This document shows, one piece after another, positions 8,460 through 20,346 of a stretch of DNA of 64,000 bases; the stretch's first letter is position 1; every line of letters begins with the position of its first letter. Source of the DNA: JALORV01 sp963707445 (GTDB taxonomy: Bacteria; Pseudomonadota; Gammaproteobacteria; Burkholderiales; Burkholderiaceae_F); assembly GCA_963707445.1 (NCBI GenBank), contig CAVPPW010000002.1:246456-310455 (forward strand), written 5' to 3'. The position numbers and the translations under genes are program-made. A model generated the notes under the pieces. That model was given only the letters and a program-made list of their open reading frames with translations, was not told the DNA's origin and searched no databases.

Positions 8460-10220
8460 TCAGGCGACCGGTTCCTCGGTTTCGATGTCCGTCGCGCTCA
8501 TGTGCTGCCGCACCGTCACGTCGAGCGCATCAGCCAGCCGGCGAGCCAGCATGCAGGCGTTGGCGCTGTCGCCGCCGCGCGCGGTGTGCGCCAGCGCGCT
8601 GACGAGACCAGACTCCGACACCGGTGCTTGCGGCTGCCAGACCTCCTTCAGCCGATGCGCCTGCGCCCACAGCGCCCCGAGGTTGCGCTTGTCGGCGTTG
8701 TATCGCAGACGACCGGCTGCTCGCGCGAACTCCGCGAGCACACGCGGATCCGCATCGGTATCGGCAGCCGACGGCGCAGTAGCTCCGGACAGCGCGCCCA
8801 GATCGATCGCGACGCGCGACAGGTCGACCGCGTAGTGCATCCGTGCCTTGAACAGCACGCCGTGGTTCTGAGTCGTCACGACCTGTGTTTCCACCCCGGC
8901 CACGTCGACCGCGCGCTGATGCGGATCCAAGACCGGCTTTGTCTTTGCGCGACCACTGATCTTGGGCAGCACGATGACCGGCCGGCCGACGTGCGTGCTC
9001 TCTTCCGCCGTCATGCCGGTCGCAGTGACGCTCACTGCAAGCTCGATGCTGCGTTCGTCTTTCGAGAGCGCCGAGAGGTGCACGATGATCTCGCCGTTCG
9101 AGGCGTTGCGAATCACCGCTTCGATCAGTTCGGCGGCCACCGCGCGCACGCGTGAAGCATCGCCGATCAGCCCCATGCCCTGCACTTCGGAATCTTCGTA
9201 GCGAAAGCCGAGTCCCTTGCGCTCGGCCTTGACCACCAGTCGTCGGATCAGATCGCCACAGGCGTCCTCGATCGTGAATGGGGTCCCGCCCGCAGGATGA
9301 GCGGCAGCGCTTTCGGGCAGCGAATGCGACTCCGCGGCCGCGCGCCCGGGCCGGCGAGACGCCAGTTCGGCACGAAGGCGCGCCTGCAGGCGATCGGCCT
9401 GCTCGCGCACCCGTTTCAGGTCGGACCGCGTCTGGCGATGCGCCGAGATGTCGCGTGCGGTCACGATCAGCCCCGGCTCGTCGCCGACACGAAATTCTGC
9501 GATGGCCATTTCGACCGGGAACTGGCGCTGCCCGCAGTGGACGATCAATTCCTGACGTCGGCCGACGGCCTTGCCGGCGGCGATGTCCTGCATGAATGCC
9601 GCGTTGTCGAGCGACCGATGCGGCAGTGGGAACAGCAGGTCCGCGAGGTGCTTGCCGAGGGCATCGTTGGCAACGATCTTGAACTGCCGTTCGGCCGCGG
9701 GGTTGAGTTCCTTCAGAGTGCCCTTGCCGTCGAGCACGAACATCGGATCGAGCGTAGCGGCGAACATCGCCTGCCAGGCGGTCGACTGCTGGTCGAACTC
9801 GCGCCGCTCTTTGCTCATGCGCTTGACGCTGAAGAGCACTTCGTCGGAGAGGCGCTCGAGCTCCTGCTTGACCTTGCCGCGGCGGTTCTCTTCCGGAAAC
9901 CGTCCGTCCATGCTGACCGCGAGATCCGTCAGGCGCCGCAGCGCGATCGAGACACCGCGGGCCCGCAGTTCGTAGATCAGCAATCCGAGCGCGAGGCCGA
10001 GTGTGAAACCGCTGAACGCCGACATCAGCAGCCGCTCGCGCGCGTCCGGCTGCAAGCCCAGCCCGCGCATCACCGCCGACGCCTCGGACGGCCAGCCGAG
10101 TAACGCCGCAGCAAAAGCGGAAAGTACGAGCGCAAGCGGCGCGAGGCGGTGTGCGGCGGAGCAGTGAGGCATGCGGTGGCGTACTGGGCATTCGGCCCGG
10201 CCATTGGCATGCTGCCGCAC
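8460..10220 (-). CDS. Membrane PAS protein with degenerate kinase ATPase region and Hpt-like tail
   Basis: Intact 586-residue protein. Two hydrophobic segments (about residues 27-43 and 67-85) anchor it. A charged linker with SKERREF is followed by a PAS domain at about 145-265 (FAATLDPMFVLDGKGTLKELNPAAERQF and GLIVTARDISAHRQ). Residues 310-450 resemble a histidine-kinase ATPase domain (GDASRVRAVAAELIEAVIRNAS in place of the N box), but no H-box and no clear G boxes are seen. The last 90 residues contain WAQAHRLKEVW, like the AHxLKG phosphotransfer motif of Hpt domains. It lies downstream of macB. It may act in a phosphorelay as acceptor or scaffold rather than as a kinase. The start could also be the ATG 16 codons later. 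Confidence 0.7.
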   Translation of the reverse strand: MRQHANGRAECPVRHRMPHCSAAHRLAPLALVLSAFAAALLGWPSEASAVMRGLGLQPDARERLLMSAFSGFTLGLALGLLIYELRARGVSIALRRLTDLAVSMDGRFPEENRRGKVKQELERLSDEVLFSVKRMSKERREFDQQSTAWQAMFAATLDPMFVLDGKGTLKELNPAAERQFKIVANDALGKHLADLLFPLPHRSLDNAAFMQDIAAGKAVGRRQELIVHCGQRQFPVEMAIAEFRVGDEPGLIVTARDISAHRQTRSDLKRVREQADRLQARLRAELASRRPGRAAAESHSLPESAAAHPAGGTPFTIEDACGDLIRRLVVKAERKGLGFRYEDSEVQGMGLIGDASRVRAVAAELIEAVIRNASNGEIIVHLSALSKDERSIELAVSVTATGMTAEESTHVGRPVIVLPKISGRAKTKPVLDPHQRAVDVAGVETQVVTTQNHGVLFKARMHYAVDLSRVAIDLGALSGATAPSAADTDADPRVLAEFARAAGRLRYNADKRNLGALWAQAHRLKEVWQPQAPVSESGLVSALAHTARGGDSANACMLARRLADALDVTVRQHMSATDIETEEPVA

Positions 10221-10262
10221 AACCCGACCGACGGCCCGCGAATAAGGCCCCCGCTGCGGCCG

Positions 10263-11496
<1,234 letters not shown>

Positions 11497-11563
11497 CTGG
11501 CGTCTCCCCACCGGCGCTCGCCGAGCGAGGGACGCAAGCGCCATCGAGACCGACGGACAGCGC

Positions 11564-12302
11564 TCATGCGACGGCTGCCGTCGCGCGGTCCAGCCGCGCG
11601 AGTTCGTCGCTTGCAGACCGCGGTCGCTGCCGCTCGTCACTGACGATGCGGCCGTCGCGGAAATGCACGACGCGGGCGGCGAACGCCGCGACGTCGTTCT
11701 CGTGCGTCACCAGCACGATCGTCATGCCGCCTGCGTTCAGCTGCTGCAGCAGCGCCATGATCTCCACGCTGGTGCGCGAGTCCAGTGCGCCGGTCGGCTC
11801 GTCGGCGAGGATCAGCGACGGGTCATTCACCAGCGCGCGCGCGATCGCCACGCGCTGCTGCTGGCCGCCGGAGAGCTGCGAAGGCTGGTGGTCGGCGCGC
11901 GCGCCGAGACCCACCAGCTCGAGTTTGCGTCGCGCGCGCTCGTGCCGCTCCTTGATCGGCACGTTCGCGTACATCAGCGGCAGCTCGACGTTTTCGAGAG
12001 CGGACGTGCGCGCCAGCAGATTGAACTGCTGGAACACGAAGCCGATGCGACGGTTACGCACGGCGGCCAGCGCATCCGCGTCCATGCGTGAGACGTCCTC
12101 ACCCGCCAGCGCGTAGCTGCCGGAGGTTGGCCGGTCGAGGCAGCCGATCATGTTCATGAACGTCGACTTACCGGACCCGGACGGTCCCATGATCGCGACG
12201 AACTCGCCCTGGTTGATCGACAGCGTGACGCCGGCACAGCGCGTGCACGACGGTATCGCCAAGCGCGTAGTCCTTCGTCAGGTCGCGGGTCTCGATCAGC
12301 AA
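11564..12302 (-). CDS. MacB-type ABC transporter ATPase, one frameshift
   Basis: ABC ATPase partner of the adjacent permease. It has Walker A GPSGSGKST, Q-loop FVFQQFNLL, signature LSGGQQQRVAIARAL, Walker B LILADEPTGALD and switch His in LVTHEND. The N-terminus LLIETRDLTKDYALGDTVVHAL is in another frame from a TTG at 12302. An extra T near 12247 causes the shift, and AGVTLSINQGEF follows once it is removed. A run of about 25 residues after the His loop (HFRDGRIVSDERQRPRSASD) is typical of the LolD/MacB group. Together with macA and the permease it should form a tripartite efflux pump. Substrate unknown. Confidence 0.92.
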
Positions 12303-12331
12303 GACTCAGCCTTTGCGTCGCAGTTGCCATC

Positions 12332-12404
12332 AAAAAGTTCGACTGGCTTTGCCAGCGAACTTTTTCAAATCAAACCGTGCAAAAGTAGGTTTTCACTTTT
12401 GCGC
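12332..12404. repeat. Two adjacent 10-bp hairpins between macA and macB genes
   Basis: First hairpin: AAAAAGTTCG (12332-12341) pairs perfectly with CGAACTTTTT (12356-12365), and its loop ACTGGCTTTGCCAG folds further. After CAAATCAAACC a second hairpin pairs GTGCAAAAGT (12377-12386) with ACTTTTGCGC (12395-12404), one G-T wobble included. The arrangement (10-bp stem, 14-15 nt loop, spacer beginning TTCAAATC, second hairpin) resembles the three composite repeats at 37.3, 39.9 and 43.0 kb, especially the last. It could also act as a terminator or processing site downstream of macA. Confidence 0.75.
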
Positions 12405-12437
12405 GTCTGAAAGAACGTAGGCTTGCACTTTCGCGCC

Positions 12438-13934
12438 CTAGAAAAACATCCGGGGCGGCGCACCCTTCTGGGCCGGCGTGGACGAAGCAGCGCCCTGTAG
12501 CCCGACGATCACCTCCAGTCCTTCGCTCACACCGTCGCCGCTCACTTCCGTCATCGCCCCGTCCGACAGGCCAAGGCGCACCTCGAGCGGTCGGGCCTTG
12601 TCACGATCGGGCAGCCAGATGCGTCCACGCGTCGTCTGCCCGCTGCCGGCGCGCCCTGCGAACTCGGCTGCGATCTCCGCGAAACGCGTCTTCTGCTCGG
12701 GGCGCAGGACGTCCTCGACTTTCGCGCGCAACTCGGCTCGAATCGCACTACCCGCCTTCGCGCGGGCCTCTTCGGGCATGTCGCGCAACGCACCGAACTT
12801 GTTGCGCATCTCGGCAAATATCGGGTCGAGCCGCTGCTGCTGCTCGGCGTCGAGCTTCAGCTCCGTGACCAGCCGCTCGCGAAACTGCGCCAGCGGATTG
12901 CCTCCGCCGGACGACTTTGCCGGCATGGTCTTCTCGCCGGGTTCGGCAGACCCCTTGGCGGCGTCCGCCGCGGCCCCGGCAGGGCGAAACCGCAGCGCGC
13001 CGTTGGGCACCTTCAGCACCGACTCGCGCGTGTCGGTGACGATCCTGACGTTCGCGGTCATCCCGGGCAGCAGTTCGCCACGCTCGTTGCTGGCCGTGAC
13101 GATCGCGATATAGGTCACGACGTTCTGCGCGTTCTGCGGCGCCTTGCGCACCGTCTTCACGTCGCCGCTGAATGTGCGGCCGGGGAAAGCGTCGACCGAA
13201 AAGGTGATGTGCTGCCCGACCCGGATGCGCCCGACATCGGCCTCGTCGATCGAGGTTTCGACCTGCATGTCGCGCAGGTCCTTGGCGATGATGAACAGCT
13301 CCGGCGCCTGCAGGCTCGCCGCCACCGTCTGGCCAACGTCGACGCTGCGCTTGATGACGACACCGTCGACCGGTGCCCGGATTTCGGTGCGGCCGAGGTC
13401 GATGCGCGAGGTCGCGAGTTGCGCTTCTCGCTGCTGCACGACGGCAGCTGCGGTGCGCTCTTCGGCGACGGCGAGGTCGTAGACCGACTGGACACGGTCG
13501 AGCTCCGCCGGCGAGCTGAACTTGCGTGCCACCAGTTCCTGTGTGCGCTCCAGATCGCGCTTCGCGTTTGCTGTAGCAACCCGCGCGCGGTTCAGCGATG
13601 AACGCCCGGCCTCGAGGTCGGCCTCAGCCTGGCGCACCCGGTACTGGAAGGTCTCCGGGTCGATGCGCGCGATCAGCTGTCCCGATTTGACCGGTGAATT
13701 GAAATCAACGAAGAGTTCCTTGATCTGGCCCGATACCTGCGTGCCGACCTGAACCGAGGTGACCGGATTCAGCGTACCGGTCGAGGACACGGTCGCAGTC
13801 AGCGGGCCGCGCTCGATCTTCGCAAGGCGGTACTTCGGCGCGTCGTCGCCGTTGCGCGTGAGCCACCACGCGGCGCCGCCCAGCAGGGCGAGCGCCAGCA
13901 CCAGTGCGGGCCACCAACGAAAGTTCTTCGGCAC
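12438..13934 (-). CDS. MacA-type periplasmic adaptor with CpxP/LTXXQ-like helical insert
   Basis: Intact 498-residue membrane-fusion protein. It has an N-terminal anchor (WWPALVLALALLGGAAWWL, residues 7-25), a biotinyl-lipoyl half motif GTLNPVTSVQVGTQVSGQI, a long coiled-coil hairpin (about 90-180), the second lipoyl half RAPVDGVVIKRSVDVGQTV, and a beta-barrel ending KVPNGALRFRPAG. Unusually, about 85 helical residues follow. They contain LKLDAEQQQRL and VLRPEQKTRF, the twin LTxxQ-like motifs of Spy/CpxP stress proteins, before the membrane-proximal domain resumes (GRIWLPDRDKARPLEVRLGL). It lies upstream of the MacB ATPase and permease genes. Confidence 0.9.
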   Translation of the reverse strand: MPKNFRWWPALVLALALLGGAAWWLTRNGDDAPKYRLAKIERGPLTATVSSTGTLNPVTSVQVGTQVSGQIKELFVDFNSPVKSGQLIARIDPETFQYRVRQAEADLEAGRSSLNRARVATANAKRDLERTQELVARKFSSPAELDRVQSVYDLAVAEERTAAAVVQQREAQLATSRIDLGRTEIRAPVDGVVIKRSVDVGQTVAASLQAPELFIIAKDLRDMQVETSIDEADVGRIRVGQHITFSVDAFPGRTFSGDVKTVRKAPQNAQNVVTYIAIVTASNERGELLPGMTANVRIVTDTRESVLKVPNGALRFRPAGAAADAAKGSAEPGEKTMPAKSSGGGNPLAQFRERLVTELKLDAEQQQRLDPIFAEMRNKFGALRDMPEEARAKAGSAIRAELRAKVEDVLRPEQKTRFAEIAAEFAGRAGSGQTTRGRIWLPDRDKARPLEVRLGLSDGAMTEVSGDGVSEGLEVIVGLQGAASSTPAQKGAPPRMFF

Positions 13935-14053
13935 GTCGCGTTCCGTGAAGCAAGAGCAACGATTCTACGCAGCAAGGTCCAGCAATCCTCGCGCCGTCAC
14001 CGCCCGCTTACACCGCAGCAACAAATCGCAACACGCAGCCGAGTTGGATCGGC

Positions 14054-14703
14054 TCACCCGACCGGTCCGCGTTCCTCCAACTGCTGCACGCGCTCGCGCA
14101 GCGCCTGGAGTTCGGCGCGCAGTTGATCGAGCTCGGCACGCCAGTCCGGCGGTACGCCGTCGTCAGGCTCGCGATGGCTCTCGGTATCCACCGCGATCCG
14201 CAGCCGGGCTCAGCAGATCCACCCAGCGCGACTCGCGTGCGCCAGGCGCGCGCGGCAGCAGCCGCACCAGTGGACCGCCGGCCTCGGGCGCACGCGCGGC
14301 GAGCTGCGTCAGAAAGCCTTCGACCGAACTGGCGTCGGCGAATCGATGCAGTCGTTCGGTTGCCGCACGCAGTTCAGCCGCTGTCTGCGGGCCACGTAGC
14401 CAAAGTGCGGCGAGCAGCGCGACGGCTTCGCTCGGCACTTTCAGCACGCGGCCGATATTCTGCGAGTAGCGCATGACGCGGGAGCCGCTGGATTCGATCA
14501 CCAGCGACAGCGGCTTCAGCCGGTCGATCGCGGCCTGCACGTCGACCTCCGATGCGTTCAGCAGCGGATTGCGATTGTTCTTCTGGTTGCAGCCGGACGG
14601 TCAGCGCGTTCTGCGACAACGGATAGATGTCGGGAACGGTGAGCTCCTTTTCGACGAGCACACCGAGGACGCGGGCTTCAAGCAGCGACAGCTGAGGATT
14701 CAA
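14054..14703 (-). CDS. YceH (DUF480/UPF0502) family protein, frameshifted
   Basis: Two winged-helix domain protein of the DUF480 family, function unproven. Recognised segments are LSLLEARVLGVLVEKELTVP at the N-terminus, VQAAIDRLKPLSLVIESSGS and SRVMRYSQNIGRVL in a second frame, then LRGPQTAAELR and FADASSVEGFLTQLA. The C-terminus is in a third frame and forms a short coiled coil (RAELDQLRAELQALRERVQQ). Shifts lie near 14575 and 14195. The TTG at 14703 gives MNPQLSLLEARV, the usual family start; an ATG slightly upstream is out of frame. Repaired length is about 216 residues. Confidence 0.85.
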
Positions 14704-14905
14704 GGCGGTGCCCGCGAAAAGGGAACGATGCGCGGATTTTCGCTCATGCGGCGCCCCCGGCAAGGGCGCTGCCGAGGCCAACCCAGCTGGACCCTCGCCA
14801 GGACCGGTCATGTCCATCGCCCTGGCTTGGTACGCGCGGCGACAACGCCCAGCACGGCGTCCGCCGCGTTGTCGCCTGCAGCGGCGTGCTTGGCCGCGCG
14901 CCGTT

Positions 14906-17078
14906 TCAACGGCTGACGGTCACTGTGATCGCCTTCTCCGCAGCATTGCCGCGAGCATCGATCGCCCGCACGCGGATCGAATGAGTGCCGGCTGTCGCCC
15001 GACGCAGGTTCCAGTTTGCCGCGTACGGCGCGCTGGTGTCGCGCGCCAGCAGCACGCCGTCCACGTAGAACTCGACCGCCTGAACGCCTGACGTATCGCC
15101 GGCGCTCGCCGTGATGCTGACCTTGTTGCTGCTCAGCTTCGCCCCATCGGAGGGGCTGGTGATCGTCAGACTCGGCGCCGTGCCATCCGGGGGCGCGCTG
15201 TACACGACGAAGCTCGCGTGAGCTGCGGTGGCGACGCCGGTCGCCGAGTCCGCCGCGCTGGCGGTCAGCGTGTAGGTGGCGTCGGCAACTGCGGTGGAAG
15301 ATGTCACCGACCAGTTCGCGCTCGCGCTGGCGCCGGCGGCGATCGCCAGGCTCGCGACGCCGAGCGACCCCGAAAAGCCTGCCGGCAGCGCTTGCGTCAG
15401 TGCGTACGTCGATGTGCCACAGGCCGCGCTGTTGCGGTTCGTCACGCTGACCGCGTACGCCAATGCCGCGCCCGCTCCTGCCGTCTTCGAGGCGGGCGCG
15501 ATCGCGACCGTCGGAGCATTGCGTACGCACGCAGAGGCGCCCAAGGTAACGGCGAGGGTGGCCGTGCTGTTGCTGACAGCCTGGTTGGCAATCGTGATGC
15601 CGTTGACGCTGTCGGTGAAGGTCTGCCCGGCGGCCAGGTTCTGCAGCAGGTAGGTCTTGCTGGGCAGTGTGCCGGTCGACCGATGCACGCTGACCGTGTT
15701 GATGAAAGTCGCTGCGAGGCCGGCGTCGAGCCCGACCGCTTCGCGCAGGCTGACGTAGTAGTACTCGCGCGTATCAGGCTTGACGATCCGCAGCACTTGG
15801 GGCGAACTCGTCGCCGTCGCTGACGAGATCGTCGACAGTGCGTACGAGCCGCCGGTCGTGACATCGCTGACAGCGCTGCCGGAGGTCCATCCCGCCATCA
15901 CCCGGTTGGCCGCGTTCAGGTTGACGACTCGGGCACCGCCCATCGGGTCCGAGCCGTCGCCATATTCGGATGAAGGCGTCGCCGCGTGGTGGAAACTCAG
16001 GTTATGACCGAGTTCGTGACTGAAAACACCGGTGGACGCCGCACGACTGCACCCACGACTGGCGTCCCGGCATATAAGCAAGCCCGCTCCAGCCGCAGGT
16101 CGAGTTGCGCGGGGTCACGTAATTGACGCGCGAATACCGGCTCGGATCGACGCCGGCCGCCCTGGCCGCAGATTCGGCCGCAGAGCCCCAGGCCAGATAG
16201 TCGCAGCTGCCGCTTGCCGAATAGTTGATCGTGTACGGTCCAACCACCTGTCCGGAAAAACCGACAAGGCCGCCGGACGATTCGCGGTAGTTGTTGTTGA
16301 CGGTCGACCCGGTCGCGCCAAACAATCGACTCGCCACGTCGGTCGCGTTGCAGGTCACCGCGGCGTCGCTGAAGTTCACCAGTATCGACAAGGTGTTCTG
16401 ATTGCCCTGGATCAGCGTGGCGGCGACGACCGTCCCGCCGCTGCCGGAGGTCGTGCCCCCGGCGGCTTCAAGCTGCAGACGCCCTTTGTCGTGCACCAGC
16501 AGGTGTCGGTCGAACTGCACGCCCGCGACGCGCACGCGCTTGCCTGCCATCGCCAGCAACTCGTTTTCGCTGGCGTCCGGAACGCTCAGTTCGAGGCGGT
16601 CACCGGCGGCGTCGACCAGTTCAAAGCGCTGGTTGGAGCGGCCGCGCGGAAAGTCATCCTCGATCCGCGCGTTGATGACGCCCGACATGGCGACATCACG
16701 CTCCGTTTGCGCCTGCACCTGTGCCGGCAACCGACTGCGTAGTTCGGCGGGTAGAACTCGCGATGAGACCAGCCCCGGGTTGCGCTGAAGCAGCGCGAGC
16801 ATCCGCTCGCGCCGCTGCGTCGCCAGCTCGGTCAGGCGGGCCAGAGCGTTCGCCCGCTGAGCGGGCGCTGCCGCCTCGTACTGGCGCATTGCGCCGAGCA
16901 TCTGGTCGGTCACCGTTACCGCCTGCTGGTCAAGCGTCAGGTCGTCGCCGATGTGACTCGACCAGGCCGGGGCGATAAAACACTGGATCAGGGCAACGAA
17001 AGCAATGCGACGGCGCCACGGCGCACAGCGCACGGCGCTTCGGAGCGAGCTGGGAGGTGTCGGGATGGAGAGGCTCAT
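14906..17078 (-). CDS. Secreted M11-like zinc metallopeptidase with Ig-like C-terminal domains
   Basis: Exported protease of about 724 residues. The ATG at 17078 gives MSLSIPTPPSS and a signal peptide ending near FIAPAWSS. The propeptide-like region (residues 30-190) precedes the catalytic domain, which has FSHELGHNLSFHHA. This is HExxHxxxxxH of metzincins, with Ser where Gly is usual. YGDGSDPMGG downstream holds the Met-turn methionine. The C-terminal half holds NPCBM/NEW3-like and Big-type beta domains (SLTITSPSDGAKL, ending AIDARGNAAEKAITVTVSR). One shift lies near 16045, just before the zinc motif. The fold and motifs fit gametolysin-type M11 peptidases; substrate unknown. Confidence 0.8.
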
Positions 17079-17482
17079 GGGGGCGTGAAGGTCCCGTTGC
17101 GGCAAGGCGGTGATTGGATGGTTGCGATACGCCGAGGCGCAGCACTCGTGTTCTCGCCGATTTTCGGAACGCGCACCATCACGCCTTGAACTTCCCTACG
17201 GTCTACCGCGATCGTTCGGATGACCCGGAATGTGGCTGTTGCGCGGGCTTTGGAGGTCGAGAACGGTGCGGACGAGCCGCCGCGACGCGAGTCGGCCCGG
17301 TGCGCAGGGCGATCAGCCGATCGTCACGCGGCCGAACATGCAGAGCGCAATGCAAGAGCCGCGGACGCGGCCATGCCGTCGCGCACGCGCAGGTGCGGAC
17401 CGCCAGCTGAAGTCGGCCGTCGAATCGGTCCGCGACGATGCAGTCGTGCCGCAGTCCGGCGCGACTCCGAGACGATCGGCTG
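17079..17482. other. Intergenic stretch without recognised gene
   Basis: About 400 bases between the metallopeptidase start and the thiC stop, both genes on the minus strand. No protein with recognisable similarity, no tRNA and no strong terminator was seen. Short open frames here have the GC-rich composition of shadow frames. Confidence 0.6.
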
Positions 17483-19355
<1,873 letters not shown>

Positions 19356-19389
19356 GGCTCGCTCCTTGGTCGGAGGGGCGGCGCCGCCG

Positions 19390-19468
19390 CGTTTCCCTCC
19401 GCCGGTATCAACCGGATCAGGTTCCGGGGACTCTCTCAACCGCCGAACCGGCGGTACCCCCAACGCTC
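19390..19468 (-). promoter_or_regulatory. TPP riboswitch (THI element) upstream of thiC
   Basis: On the minus strand the conserved TPP-aptamer core is present: GGGGGTACC opening, CGGTTGAGAGAGTCC (the CTGAGA-type element), then ACCTGATCCGGTTGATACCG and GCGGAGGGA closing the P1 helix. It ends about 35 bases before the thiC ATG. Thiamine pyrophosphate binding should reduce thiC expression, probably by hiding the ribosome site GGAG near 19365. Confidence 0.95.
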
Positions 19469-19496
19469 TCGCGACGATACACCAGCGGCAAGCACC

Positions 19497-20243
19497 TCAG
19501 CGCGCGCCGGCGAGCCCGAGGTAGCTCTCGATCACGCGCGAGTCGGCGGCCAGCGTGCTGGCCGGGCCGTTAAGCACGCATTCGCCGGTCTCCAGCACAT
19601 AGGCGTAATCGGCAATCTGCAGCGCGGCGCGCGCGTTTTGCTCGACCAGCAGGATTGCCACGCCGCGTCGCTTGAGCTCGATGATGATGTGGAAGATCTC
19701 GCGCACGATCAGCGGCGCGAGTCCAAGCGACGGCTCGTCCAGCATCAGCAGCTTCGGCTTCGACATCAGCGCACGGCCGACAGCGAGCATCTGCCGCTCG
19801 CCACCGGACAGCGTTCCGGCAAGCTGGCCGCGCCGCTCGCGCAGCCGCGGAAAGAGGGCGTAGACCTCGTTCATCGTCTGGTCGTGATCCCGCTCGCCGC
19901 GGCGGTAGCGCTGGAACGCGCCGAGCATCAGGTTGTCCTCGACCGTCATCTCGCCAAAGAGCTCGCGCTTCTCCGGCACCAGCGTCATGCCGCGCGCAAC
20001 CATCGTCTCGACGGCAGGGCGGGTCTCGGTGGCTCCGCCGAAACGCACGGTCCCGCGGGCCGATCCGCTCGCCGGCAGCGCACCCATGATCGCGGCGAGC
20101 ATCGTGGTCTTGCCCGCTCCGTTCGGTCCGATCACCGTGACGATCTGTCCGGTGCCGACATCGAGGTTGGCGTTCGTCAGCGCCTCCACCTTGCCGTAGG
20201 CCACGGAAAGGTCGCGGACCTCGAGGATGCGGTCGACGCTCAT
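19497..20243 (-). CDS. livF: LivF-type ABC transporter ATPase
   Basis: Intact 248-residue ATPase of the branched-chain amino acid importer type. It starts MSVDRILEVRDLSVAYGKVE. Motifs are Walker A GPNGAGKTT, signature LSGGERQMLAVGRAL, Walker B LLMLDEPSLGLAP and switch region LLVEQNARAAL, all LivF-like. It is the last gene of the liv set, about 100 bases downstream of livMG. Its end lies 29 bases beyond the thiC riboswitch region, so thiC has its own control. Confidence 0.93.
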   Translation of the reverse strand: MSVDRILEVRDLSVAYGKVEALTNANLDVGTGQIVTVIGPNGAGKTTMLAAIMGALPASGSARGTVRFGGATETRPAVETMVARGMTLVPEKRELFGEMTVEDNLMLGAFQRYRRGERDHDQTMNEVYALFPRLRERRGQLAGTLSGGERQMLAVGRALMSKPKLLMLDEPSLGLAPLIVREIFHIIIELKRRGVAILLVEQNARAALQIADYAYVLETGECVLNGPASTLAADSRVIESYLGLAGAR

Positions 20244-20346
20244 GCCCGATGCGCTCGCGCCCGCGGTATCGCGGGACCGAAAACGGTAGCGCCGGCGCTG
20301 TCCGCGCCACGGTCTGCGTCCGCATCGCACGTGACTCGTCGCGCCT

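Noticed and set aside
17313..17482. Extension of a thiC-region frame past the thiC stop
   Set aside because: It results from the extra T near 17625. The correct frame stops at 17483 after GEIYTKA.
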